This document shows positions 45,760 through 52,603 of a DNA stretch of 64,000 nucleotides, in pieces. Position 1 is the first letter of the stretch. Every line of letters starts with the position of its first letter. Made by a program: the position numbers and the translations under genes. Under the pieces are notes generated by a model. It was not told the origin of the DNA. It searched no databases and saw only the letters and a program-made list of their open reading frames with translations. The stretch comes from Microbacterium forte (GTDB lineage: Bacteria > Actinomycetota > Actinomycetes > Actinomycetales > Microbacteriaceae), in assembly GCF_031885415.1 (NCBI RefSeq), contig NZ_CP116871.1, forward strand, positions 868,001-932,000, read 5' to 3'.

Positions 45760-46706
45760 GCTGCTCCTTGCTGGGTGAGAGTGGGAGTCGAGACGTCGCG
45801 GTCTGCGGACGTGGACGAGCGAGGCGTGGTCGGCCGACGGGAACGCAGCCCGCGGACGAAGAAGAATCCGACGACGACGAGGTAGGCGGCCCAGGCCGTC
45901 ACCTGAAGCCACGTCATCCGCGGCATGAAGCCGACGGTCGCCTGCAGGATGGTGGCCCATGCTCCGTCCGGGGCGATCACGTTCGTCACGTCGAACGCCC
46001 ATCCGAACGGGAACGCCGCCCAGCCGAGCGCCACGGCGCCGGTGACGGCGTCGATGGGAGCCGCCGAGGTGAAGGGGCCGGGTAGGGCACCTGCCTCCTG
46101 CAGGTCCATGATCGCGTATGCCAGGACGCCTGCCGCGACGATCACGAGGAAGCCACTCGTCCAGGTGAAGAACCGGCGGAGGTCGAGTCGGACGGCACCG
46201 CGGGCGAGCAGCCATCCGATCACGACGGCGGCGACGAGACCGAGCATCGCCCCGAGCAGGGCGGAGGGGGCGTCTCCGAAGGACTGGACCATCGACCACA
46301 GGAGCAGGGTCGTCTCGATCCCCTCCCTGGCCACGGAGACGAAGCCGATCGCGATCAGCGCCCACAGGCCTCCGTTCGTGAGAGCACGATCGAGTCCGCC
46401 TTCGAGGGTCGCCTTCATGGTGCGCCCGGCCTTCTGCATCCAGAAGATCATCCAGGTGACCATGCCCACCGCGAGCAGCGAGAGAAGGCCGCCGATGAGC
46501 TCCTGCGCCTCGAACGTGAGCGAGTAGGCACCGAAGGTGAGGACCGCGCCGATGCCCAGAGCGAGGGCGATCGCCAGCCCCACACCGGCCCAGAGCCTCG
46601 GCAGAGCGTCGCTGCGCCCGAGACGGCGGAGGTAGGCGACGAGGATGCCGACGACGAGAGCGGCCTCGAGGCCTTCGCGAAGACCGATCAGGAACGTTGC
46701 GAGCAC
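45756..46706 (-). CDS. efeU: FTR1-family iron permease EfeU
   Basis: 316 residues from the GTG at 46706, with seven membrane helices. Two REGLE-type iron motifs are present: LREGLEAALVVG and AREGIETTLLLW. It imports iron through the membrane with EfeO and EfeB. An in-frame ATG at 46745 would add MPYLSLFSESLHS but lies in the middle of a perfect palindrome that looks like the iron operator, so the GTG before LATFLIGLREGLEAA is preferred; the longer start cannot be excluded. Confidence 0.9.
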   Translation of the reverse strand: MLATFLIGLREGLEAALVVGILVAYLRRLGRSDALPRLWAGVGLAIALALGIGAVLTFGAYSLTFEAQELIGGLLSLLAVGMVTWMIFWMQKAGRTMKATLEGGLDRALTNGGLWALIAIGFVSVAREGIETTLLLWSMVQSFGDAPSALLGAMLGLVAAVVIGWLLARGAVRLDLRRFFTWTSGFLVIVAAGVLAYAIMDLQEAGALPGPFTSAAPIDAVTGAVALGWAAFPFGWAFDVTNVIAPDGAWATILQATVGFMPRMTWLQVTAWAAYLVVVGFFFVRGLRSRRPTTPRSSTSADRDVSTPTLTQQGAA

Positions 46707-46731
46707 GGAATGGAGACTCTCTGAGAAAAGA

Positions 46732-46757
46732 CTGAGGTAAGGCATCCCTTACCTCAG
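46732..46757. promoter_or_regulatory. Perfect palindrome, candidate iron-dependent repressor operator of efeUOB
   Basis: CTGAGGTAAGG (46732-46742) and CCTTACCTCAG (46747-46757) are perfect inverted repeats around CATC. The AGGTAAGG half-sites resemble those of DtxR/IdeR (AGGTTAG), though the spacing is longer than the classical 19-bp box. A -10-like TAACCT lies at 46760-46765 on the minus strand, so a bound repressor would cover the transcription start. Confidence 0.65.
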
Positions 46758-46852
46758 AGAGGTTATCACCAGATCGTGGTCGCCTCATTCACGTGCTCGA
46801 ACCGGCGGGAGTAATGCGACGCAACACTCGACCGCGCACCTCGCGACCGATT

Positions 46853-46858
46853 TACGCT
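46853..46858 (+). promoter_or_regulatory. Leaderless -10 (TACGCT) for oxygenase gene
   Basis: TACGCT ends 6 nt before the ATG at 46865. Confidence 0.7.
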
Positions 46859-46864
46859 CGATGC

Positions 46865-47869
46865 ATGGCTGATCTCTCGCTTCCCATCCTCGACCTGTCC
46901 CAGCTCGATGCCGGCCCCGAGGCCGCGGCACGGTTCCGGGACGAACTGCGTGCAGCGACACACGATGTGGGCTTCTTCTACCTGACGGGCACGGGGGTCT
47001 CCCCCGAGCTCGAAGCTCGCCTGCACCGGGCCGCGCTCGACTTCTTCGCGCTGCCCGAACAGGACAAGCTCGCGATCGAGAACGTCAACAGCCCCCACTT
47101 TCGCGGATACACCCGTGTCGGCGGCGAACGCACGCAGGGCAAGATCGACTGGCGCGAGCAGATCGACATCGGCCCCGAGCGCGAACCCGTCGAGGGCGGA
47201 CCCGCTTTCAACCGCCTCACCGGCCCGAACCTCTGGCCCGAGGCCCAGCCCGAGCTCAAGACGGTCGTCACCGAATGGCACGACACTCTGACCGAGATCG
47301 CGCACAAGCTGCTGCGCGCCTGGGCTGTGACGCTCGGAGCGGAGGAGTCGTACTTCGACGAGCCCTTCCGTGACCCCTCGACGCTCATCAAGATCGTCCG
47401 CTACCCGGGCACTCATGAGCCGGAGCCCCAGCAGGGCGTCGGCGCCCACAAGGACTCCGGCGTGCTCACGCTGCTCTGGGTCGAGCCGGGCAAGGGTGGA
47501 CTGCAGGTGGAGCGGAACGGCGAGTGGGTGTCGGCTCCGCCCGTTCCCGGCGCGTTCGTCGTCAACATCGGGGAACTGCTGGAGTACGCGACCGGTGGCT
47601 ATCTCAAGGCGACCAACCACCGCGTGATCTCCCCCAGGGCACCGGAGGAGCGCATCTCGATCCCGTTCTTCTTCAATCCGGCGCTCGACCAGCAGCTGCC
47701 GCTCCTCGACCTTCCAGCCGATCTCGCTGCAGAGGCGACCGGCATCACCGAGGACCCGAGCAATCCGATCCACGCGACGTACGGGGAGAACGCCATGAAG
47801 TCACGGCTGCGCGCCCACCCCGACGTCGCTGCGATCCACCACCCGGACCTGGTCGCCACGAAGGCCTGA
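46865..47869 (+). CDS. 2-oxoglutarate/Fe(II) oxygenase, isopenicillin N synthase family
   Basis: 334 residues. The N-terminal DIOX_N region (LPILDLSQL ... ATHDVGFFYLTGTGVSPELE) is followed by the 2OG-Fe(II) domain. The iron ligands are His195 and Asp197 in GAHKDSGVLTLLW and His252 in ATNHRVISP; Arg264 and Ser266 in RISIPFF bind the 2-oxoglutarate carboxylate. It is close to plant-like and fungal-like dioxygenases of unknown substrate common in actinobacteria. It stands alone next to efeUOB; a link to iron supply is only positional. Confidence 0.9.
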   Translation: MADLSLPILDLSQLDAGPEAAARFRDELRAATHDVGFFYLTGTGVSPELEARLHRAALDFFALPEQDKLAIENVNSPHFRGYTRVGGERTQGKIDWREQIDIGPEREPVEGGPAFNRLTGPNLWPEAQPELKTVVTEWHDTLTEIAHKLLRAWAVTLGAEESYFDEPFRDPSTLIKIVRYPGTHEPEPQQGVGAHKDSGVLTLLWVEPGKGGLQVERNGEWVSAPPVPGAFVVNIGELLEYATGGYLKATNHRVISPRAPEERISIPFFFNPALDQQLPLLDLPADLAAEATGITEDPSNPIHATYGENAMKSRLRAHPDVAAIHHPDLVATKA

Positions 47870-47876
47870 CCACCGA

Positions 47877-48206
47877 CTACAGCGCCGGGCCGCCTCCGAG
47901 CGCGACGATCTCGCGCAGCGCCTGGAGGTGGCCGGCGAAGGCCGCTCGCCCCGTCGCGGTCGAATACACCCAGGTGCGCGGACGACTGCCGAGACTGCCC
48001 TTGCGGGCGACGACATAACCCGCCGCCTGCAGGTGCGTGATGGCCTTGCTCAGCGGAGAGTCTCCGCACTGGAGGATCTCGCGGAGTGTCGCGAAGTCCA
48101 ATTCGATGCCCTCCCCGAGCGAGGCCATCAGCGAGAAGCGGATCGGTGACGCGAAGTTGTCGTCGAGCCGGGTACGGGGATGCGGCGCCGGCGGCGACTC
48201 AGTCAC
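47877..48206 (-). CDS. Winged-helix transcriptional regulator (MarR/HTH_34-like)
   Basis: 109 residues. FASPIRFSLMASLGEGIELDFATLREILQCGDSPLSKAITHLQAAGYVVARKGSLGSRPRTWVYSTATGRAAFAGHLQAL is a compact winged-helix domain: recognition helix at DSPLSKAITHLQAAGY, wing around KGSLGSRPRTW. It has no ligand domain. Its start overlaps the upstream membrane-protein gene by 8 nt. The twin operators 0.9 kb upstream at the operon promoter are its likely target, giving autoregulation. Confidence 0.88.
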   Translation of the reverse strand: MTESPPAPHPRTRLDDNFASPIRFSLMASLGEGIELDFATLREILQCGDSPLSKAITHLQAAGYVVARKGSLGSRPRTWVYSTATGRAAFAGHLQALREIVALGGGPAL

Positions 48207-49056
48207 GGAGAGCCCGCCCGGGGACGAAGGAGACGGCGACGAACAGGATGATCACGGCGGCCCCCGCCAGCGCTCCCGCGTCGAGGGGAACGGGAAGCAG
48301 CACGGCTCCGGAGAGCGCCGACACCGCGACCGCGAAGATCGCCAGGTGCGGCCATCGCCAGGATGCGCCGATCGCAGGAAGCCCGAGATCGCTGCTGAAC
48401 GCGAACATCCAGATGAACAGCATCAGCAGGACGAGCATGACCAGAACACTCGCGAGCACTCCGTCCGGCGCCGACGCGAGCGTCATGAGCACCCCGAGCG
48501 CGACGCCGACGAGGATCGTCCCCCAACGAATGACGCGCGAAAGTGGCTGTGGGTGCGAGCGCGGCGGACGGACGTCGCCGGACGCACGAGCGAGCTGCAC
48601 GGCTCCGTAGCCGCCCAAGCCCACCAGGACGAGTGCGGGTGGGATCAGCACCCCGATGGCTGGGAAGCCCGGCGCCCAGACGGCGAAGCCGAAGACGACG
48701 AGCGCCGTGGCGACGAGCAGACCGCCCGCGAGCAGCGCCGGCCACTTCGACCACGAGGGGCGGCGCTGCATGCCGCTGCGCTGCGCCATGCCACTCGCGA
48801 GCTGAACCCACAGGAGGAAGCTGAAGACGATGGTCTGTGACGCGAGCACGCTGTCGGCCCGGAGGGCGAACGCCAACACCGCCAGATACGCCGCTGTCGC
48901 CACGGCATTGACGATCTGCAGCCATGCCAGTGCTCGACGGTCCACCTTGCGTTCGCGACGCGTGGCGACCGCTGCCGCCTCATCGAGATATCTCTGAGCG
49001 ATGTCGGCACTGGGAGGCGCGAGCACCTCGTAGCCGTCGACAGGTTTCTGCTCCAT
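48199..49056 (-). CDS. Integral membrane protein of unknown function
   Basis: 285 residues. After a polar N-terminus (EQKPVDGYEVLAPPSADIAQRYLDEAAAV) there are about eight predicted membrane helices grouped in pairs, e.g. WLQIVNAVATAAYLAVLAFAL and LLAGGLLVATALVVFGFAVWAPGFPAIGVLIPPALVLVGLGGYG. A charged loop with PRSHPQPLSRVIRW lies mid-protein. No transporter motif is recognisable. It heads an operon with the small winged-helix regulator, an arrangement often used for self-regulated membrane stress proteins. Confidence 0.8.
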   Translation of the reverse strand: MEQKPVDGYEVLAPPSADIAQRYLDEAAAVATRRERKVDRRALAWLQIVNAVATAAYLAVLAFALRADSVLASQTIVFSFLLWVQLASGMAQRSGMQRRPSWSKWPALLAGGLLVATALVVFGFAVWAPGFPAIGVLIPPALVLVGLGGYGAVQLARASGDVRPPRSHPQPLSRVIRWGTILVGVALGVLMTLASAPDGVLASVLVMLVLLMLFIWMFAFSSDLGLPAIGASWRWPHLAIFAVAVSALSGAVLLPVPLDAGALAGAAVIILFVAVSFVPGRALRD

Positions 49057-49070
49057 GATGCCCCCTCGCG

Positions 49071-49086
49071 CTTTCCATTTGGAAAG
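49071..49086. promoter_or_regulatory. Operator copy 1, CTTTCC-ATTT-GGAAAG
   Basis: A perfect 6-bp inverted repeat with a 4-nt spacer, 15 bp upstream of the membrane-protein start at 49056. It has the same architecture as the copy at 49094-49109. Confidence 0.8.
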
Positions 49087-49093
49087 CTTCTTA

Positions 49094-49109
49094 CTTTCCT
49101 ACGGGAAAG
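49094..49109. promoter_or_regulatory. Operator copy 2, CTTTCC-TACG-GGAAAG
   Basis: Same arms as copy 1, with centres 23 bp apart (about two helical turns), so two dimers could bind side by side over the promoter of the membrane protein-regulator operon. Confidence 0.8.
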
Positions 49110-49140
49110 CTGGCGCGAGGTCAACCCCTGGAACATGACG

Positions 49141-49168
49141 AAGGCCGCCCCACACCTGGGGCGGCCTT
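49141..49168. terminator. Terminator of rpsO
   Basis: Arms AAGGCCGCCCC and GGGGCGGCCTT with a 6-nt loop lie 42 bp after the rpsO stop and before the operon promoter at 49110. Confidence 0.85.
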
Positions 49169-49210
49169 CTCAAGAATGTTCTGCGCGATTGTACGCTGGA
49201 GCGCTCTGCG

Positions 49211-49480
49211 TTATCGGCGGAGACCCAGGCGAGCGATCAGCGAGCGGTAACGCTCGATGTCGACGCTCTGGAGGTAGCCGAGCAGACGACGGCGCTGACC
49301 CACGAGCAGGAACAGGCCACGACGCGAGTGGTGGTCGTGCTTGTGCTCCTTCAGGTGCTCAGTGAGGTCCTTGATGCGCTGCGTCAGCATCGCGGCCTGC
49401 ACCTCGGGGGATCCGGTGTCACCGGGGTGCGTCGCGTACTCTTCGATGATCGCCTTCTTGACGTCTGCTTCCAGTGCCAT
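49211..49480 (-). CDS. rpsO: 30S ribosomal protein S15
   Basis: 89 residues, the standard length. [53 protein letters not shown] is the S15 signature. It binds the central domain of 16S rRNA. The ATG at 49480 is used; the longer upstream frame is non-conserved. It is monocistronic here, not linked to pnp as in many bacteria. Confidence 0.97.
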   Translation of the reverse strand: MALEADVKKAIIEEYATHPGDTGSPEVQAAMLTQRIKDLTEHLKEHKHDHHSRRGLFLLVGQRRRLLGYLQSVDIERYRSLIARLGLRR

Positions 49481-49633
49481 AGATTCGATCCCCTCTCTGC
49501 TTGTTGCGCGGTGCCCGACGCCTGATGCGTGAGCTCTCTTTATCCGCGGCCGATCAAACGGCAACCTGAAGAGTCTACCAGGACTCGATGCCGCTGGAGG
49601 ACCGCGACTGCGCTCGCGCGATGGCGCCTCGGA

Positions 49634-49639
49634 TACTCT
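49634..49639 (+). promoter_or_regulatory. Leaderless -10 (TACTCT) upstream of mini-ORF and MFS gene
   Basis: TACTCT ends 6 nt before an ATG at 49646 that opens a 7-codon ORF, not before the MFS start itself (26 nt downstream of the hexamer). Confidence 0.6.
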
Positions 49640-49645
49640 CGAATC

Positions 49646-49669
49646 ATGCATGACGGACACCCGGCGTGA
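49646..49669 (+). CDS. Candidate 7-codon leaderless mini-ORF (MHDGHPA) coupled to the MFS gene
   Basis: ATG CAT GAC GGA CAC CCG GCG TGA. The ATG sits at the predicted transcription start of the TACTCT promoter, and the TGA (49667-49669) overlaps the GTG start of the MFS gene (49666-49668). Ribosomes that finish the mini-ORF would be delivered to the GTG, which has no Shine-Dalgarno sequence of its own. Translation is predicted from layout only. Confidence 0.5.
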   Translation: MHDGHPA

Positions 49670-50958
49670 GCGACGCACGCAGCCATCTGATCGACCTCAG
49701 CCCCCTCAAGGCCAGCCCGGCGTTCGCGCGGATGTGGATCGGCTCGGTCCTCGCAGGGATCGGCGGGCAACTGACGATCGTCACGGTGATGCTGCACGTG
49801 TTCGCGCTCACCGGGAGCACCTTCGCAGTCTCGATGATCGCCGTGGCCGGGCTCGTGCCGATGGTCCTCGCCGGGCTGTACGGCGGGATGCTCGCCGACG
49901 CCTTCGACCGTCGCAGGGTGGCGTTGATCGCCGCCACGGTGACCTTCGCCTCCACCGCGCTGCTCGCGGCACTCACCTGGAGCGGCGCGGAGGCCATCTG
50001 GTGGCTCTATGTGCTGAGCATCGTCAACTCCGCGGCGAATTCGGTCGGCATGGCCACCCGCACGGCGATCGTGCCGCGGCTCATCCCCCGCGACAAGCTC
50101 GCCGCCGCTTCCGCCCTCAACGGAGTGGCATTCGGACTCACGGTGATGGCCGGACCCGCCATCGCGGGAATCCTCGTCGCACTCACCGGGTACGGATGGA
50201 CGTACACCCTCGATGTGATCCTGATGCTGTCGATGTTCCTCGGACTGTGGAGCCTGCCTCCGCTTCGCCCCGAGGGCGAGACCGTGAGGCCGGGCTTCGC
50301 GTCGCTCGTGGACGGGTGGCGATTCCTGCGCCGAGCGAGCAACATCCGGATGCAATACGTCGTCGACATCATCGCCATGACTTTCGGGCAGCCGCTCGTG
50401 CTGTTCCCGGCTCTCGGGACGGTCCTCCTCGGCGGAGGAGCGGTGACGACCGGCATCCTCACCGCAGCCGTCGCAGCGGGCACGTTCGCTTCGAGCCTCT
50501 TCTCCGGACGGGTCGTGCAGTATCGCTGGCACGGGCGCGGCATCGAGCGGGCGGTCGAGGCCTACGGCGCATCGATCCTTTTGTTCGGCGCGGTCCTGGT
50601 GGCCGGGGCCCTCTCCGGCGGGGCGACCGAACAGGCTCCGAATGTTGGGCTGATCGTCGCGGCGTGCGTGGCACTCGCCCTCTCGGGCGCATCCGACAAC
50701 GTGAGCTCGATCTACCGCAACACCATGATGCAGGCGGCGGTGCCAGACGCGATGCGCGGCCGCCTGCAGGGCCTCTTCATCATCGTCGTCGCCGGTGGCC
50801 CTCGCATCGGCGCCCTCTACGCCGGCACGCTCGCGACCCTAACAACTCTCTGGTTCCCCCCGCTGCTCGGCGGATTGCTCGTGATCGCTCTGGTCGCGCT
50901 GCTCGCACGGCGCAGCCCGGGGTTCCGTGCGTACGACGCAGAGAACCCCGAGCCCTGA
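49666..50958 (+). CDS. Major facilitator superfamily transporter
   Basis: 430 residues with 12 predicted membrane helices. [27 protein letters not shown] opens helix 1 and [19 protein letters not shown] is the MFS motif A between helices 2 and 3. [40 protein letters not shown] near residue 355 resembles the MFS_3 group (enterobactin exporter/multidrug-like). The GTG at 49666 is preceded by no ribosome binding site but overlaps the stop of a leaderless mini-ORF. The substrate is unknown. Confidence 0.9.
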   Translation: MSDARSHLIDLSPLKASPAFARMWIGSVLAGIGGQLTIVTVMLHVFALTGSTFAVSMIAVAGLVPMVLAGLYGGMLADAFDRRRVALIAATVTFASTALLAALTWSGAEAIWWLYVLSIVNSAANSVGMATRTAIVPRLIPRDKLAAASALNGVAFGLTVMAGPAIAGILVALTGYGWTYTLDVILMLSMFLGLWSLPPLRPEGETVRPGFASLVDGWRFLRRASNIRMQYVVDIIAMTFGQPLVLFPALGTVLLGGGAVTTGILTAAVAAGTFASSLFSGRVVQYRWHGRGIERAVEAYGASILLFGAVLVAGALSGGATEQAPNVGLIVAACVALALSGASDNVSSIYRNTMMQAAVPDAMRGRLQGLFIIVVAGGPRIGALYAGTLATLTTLWFPPLLGGLLVIALVALLARRSPGFRAYDAENPEP

Positions 50959-50974
50959 TGGGCCCGGGGTTCTC
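50941..50974. terminator. Bidirectional terminator overlapping MFS stop
   Basis: GAGAACCCCG...GCCC-TGAT-GGGC...CGGGGTTCTC forms a long stem that includes the MFS stop codon (956-958) and serves the convergent yceI gene. Confidence 0.75.
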
Positions 50975-50986
50975 GAGATCAGGCGA

Positions 50987-51541
50987 TCAGTCCTGCTGCA
51001 GAGCGCCCTGCAGGTCGAGGCTGATCGTGACGTCCTTGCCGACCAGCACTCCGCCGGTCTCGAGTGCTGCGTTCCACGTCAGGCCGAAGTCCTCGCGGTT
51101 GATGACCGTCTTGGCCGAAGCGCCGGCCTTGTAGTTGCCCCACGGGTCGGAGCCGAAACCGCCGAAGTCGAGCTCGAAGCTGACGGGCTTGGTGATGCCG
51201 CGGATGGTGAGGTCGCCGTCGACGAAGAGCTCGCCGCCCTCGGCGCGCGCACCGGTCGACACGAACTCCATCGTCGGGAAGTTCTCGGTGTCGAAGAAGT
51301 CGCCGGAACGCAGGTGCGTGTCGCGCCCCTCGTCCTTCGTGTCGATCGACGTGACGTCGACGCTCGCCTCGACGCGGGCCTCGAGGGGGTTCTCGGGGGC
51401 GATCAGGGTCGCGCTCTTGACGCCGAAGGTGCCCCGCACCTTCGAGATCATCATGTGGCGCACGCTGAAGGTGACCTCGCTGTGCGACGGGTCGAGCACC
51501 CAGGTGCCGGGACGGTAACCGGGAATGTCGATGCTGGTCAT
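50987..51541 (-). CDS. YceI-family lipid-binding protein
   Basis: 184 residues. GTWVLDPSHSEVTFSVRHMMISKVRGTFG and THLRSGDFFDTENFPTMEFVSTGA define the YceI lipocalin-like barrel that binds isoprenoids. No signal peptide is present, so it is cytoplasmic, as in many actinobacterial versions. GAGGAGAAACC precedes the ATG at 51541. A perfect 18-bp palindrome 80 bp upstream is the likely operator. Confidence 0.93.
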   Translation of the reverse strand: MTSIDIPGYRPGTWVLDPSHSEVTFSVRHMMISKVRGTFGVKSATLIAPENPLEARVEASVDVTSIDTKDEGRDTHLRSGDFFDTENFPTMEFVSTGARAEGGELFVDGDLTIRGITKPVSFELDFGGFGSDPWGNYKAGASAKTVINREDFGLTWNAALETGGVLVGKDVTISLDLQGALQQD

Positions 51542-51620
51542 GGTTTCTCCTCGGGAGACATCAGCCGCAGTACGCGGCAACGGATGAGGGGCCGTGTTCA
51601 CGGCGTCACGCGTTACAACT

Positions 51621-51638
51621 TACATGCACATGCATGTA
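51621..51638. promoter_or_regulatory. 18-bp palindrome upstream of yceI, candidate MarR-type operator
   Basis: TACATGCA-CA-TGCATGTA is a perfect inverted repeat. It lies between yceI and the terminator of the FKBP gene, so it can only serve yceI. No regulator gene adjoins it. Confidence 0.6.
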
Positions 51639-51673
51639 TTCCCCGAACACGCAGATTCACCTCCTGCAACGGA

Positions 51674-51708
51674 GAAGGCGCCGGACCCACGAGGGTCTCG
51701 GCGCCTTC
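51674..51708. terminator. Terminator of FKBP gene
   Basis: GAAGGCGCCG-GACCC-ACGA-GGGTC-T-CGGCGCCTTC hairpin, 15 bp after the FKBP stop. Confidence 0.75.
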
Positions 51709-51722
51709 CGGCTTTGATCGGG

Positions 51723-52091
51723 TCAGCCTACGGCGACGAGATCGATGATGAAGATGAGGGTCTTTCCCGAGAGGAAGTGGCCTCCGCCGACGGGGCCGTA
51801 TGCCAGGTGCGGCGGAATGACGAGCTCACGCCGTCCGCCCTCCTTCATACCGGGGATGCCGTCCTGCCAGCCCTGGATCAGGCCGCGAAGCGGGAACTGG
51901 ATGGTCTCTCCGCGACCCCACGACGAGTCGAACTCCTCGCCCGAATCGAACTCGACACCGGCATAGTGCACGGTCACGGTGTCGCCGGGCTTGGCCTCGG
52001 CGCCGTCTCCCTCGATGAGGTCTCGGATGACGAGCTCCGCGGGGGCGGGCCCGGTGGGTGCGTCGAACTCAGGCTTTGTGCGATCAGTCAT
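51723..52091 (-). CDS. FKBP-type peptidyl-prolyl cis-trans isomerase
   Basis: 122 residues. GDTVTVHYAGVEFDSGEEFDSSWGRGETIQFPLRGLIQGWQDGIPGMKEGGRRELVIPPHLAYG contains the FKBP active-site aromatics and the conserved AYG. It is a single-domain cytoplasmic folding catalyst. Two further in-frame ATGs lie at 52103 and 52100; 52091 follows GGAGAGC and begins at the family's usual MTD. Confidence 0.93.
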   Translation of the reverse strand: MTDRTKPEFDAPTGPAPAELVIRDLIEGDGAEAKPGDTVTVHYAGVEFDSGEEFDSSWGRGETIQFPLRGLIQGWQDGIPGMKEGGRRELVIPPHLAYGPVGGGHFLSGKTLIFIIDLVAVG

Positions 52092-52228
52092 GCTCTCCAT
52101 CAAACCTGAGCCGTGGGTCGCCGGTCAACGCGATCGCTCCGCTGAGGGCGAAACGGCGATGTGTGCCGACTCGAACCCTCCAAGCCCTTGACACCCGCCC
52201 GCACCGGGTGCACCCTGTTTACAGATCA

Positions 52229-52280
52229 ACTCAGCGCCCGGGTAGACATGCAGGCATCGCCGCAGCACCGGGCGCTGAGT
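52229..52280. repeat. 13-bp inverted repeat with 26-nt loop
   Basis: ACTCAGCGCCCGG (52229-52241) and CCGGGCGCTGAGT (52268-52280) are exact inverted copies in the 220-bp gap between the FKBP gene and the hydrolase remnant. It could be a terminator for the latter or a remnant of a larger element; there is no T-run. Confidence 0.6.
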
Positions 52281-52313
52281 CTTGCTGCGGGGCATTCGTC
52301 TCTCGCGTCAACA

Positions 52314-52590
52314 TCAGACGCGATGCGCCTCGGCCGCGAACTCGACGAGCAACGATGCGAGCTCGTCCGGCTGGCTGAGCGCGACGCAATGGCCGGCCAG
52401 GATCTCGTCAGCGACGACGCCCAGGCGCTCGAGAGCGAGGTCCCGCATAGTCGATGAGAGTGAGCGACTCGTCATCACCCGGCAGATCGGGCGCGATCAC
52501 CTCGTGTCCACGATCCCTCAGTGCGGCTGCGACGCGATGCCATGACCATCCTGTGTCTCCCGCTCCGTGAACGAGGATGAAGACGGCCAT
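52314..52590 (-). pseudogene. Alpha/beta hydrolase remnant with internal deletion
   Basis: From the ATG at 52590 the protein reads MAVFILVHGAGDTGWSWHRV...VIAPDLPGDDESLTLIDYA, the normal first ~50 residues of a small alpha/beta hydrolase (HG oxyanion region). The frame then runs to an early stop near 52408. Continuing in another frame, the sequence encodes LALERLGVVADEILAGHCVALSQPDELASLLVEFAAEAHRV to a stop at 52314, which is the normal C-terminus with the catalytic-His region (AGHCVALSQP). The central ~130 residues, including the nucleophile, are missing. An AAGGAGG ribosome binding site survives, 13 bp after prsW. Confidence 0.8.
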
Positions 52591-52603
52591 GACGGAGCCT
52601 CCT

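Noticed and set aside
44527..46788. One 753-residue protein spanning efeO and the efeU region
   Set aside because: The upstream part is an out-of-frame shadow of efeU; efeO has its own lipoprotein signal, ribosome binding site and ATGA overlap.
52140..52185. tRNA T-arm-like stretch (GGGTTCGAGTC on the minus strand) as a possible attachment-site remnant
   Set aside because: The flanking bases do not pair as a T-stem and no integrase or tRNA body is nearby.
52188..52216. TTGACA as a -35 promoter element
   Set aside because: No TANNNT hexamer at 16-19 bp spacing, and no gene starts downstream.
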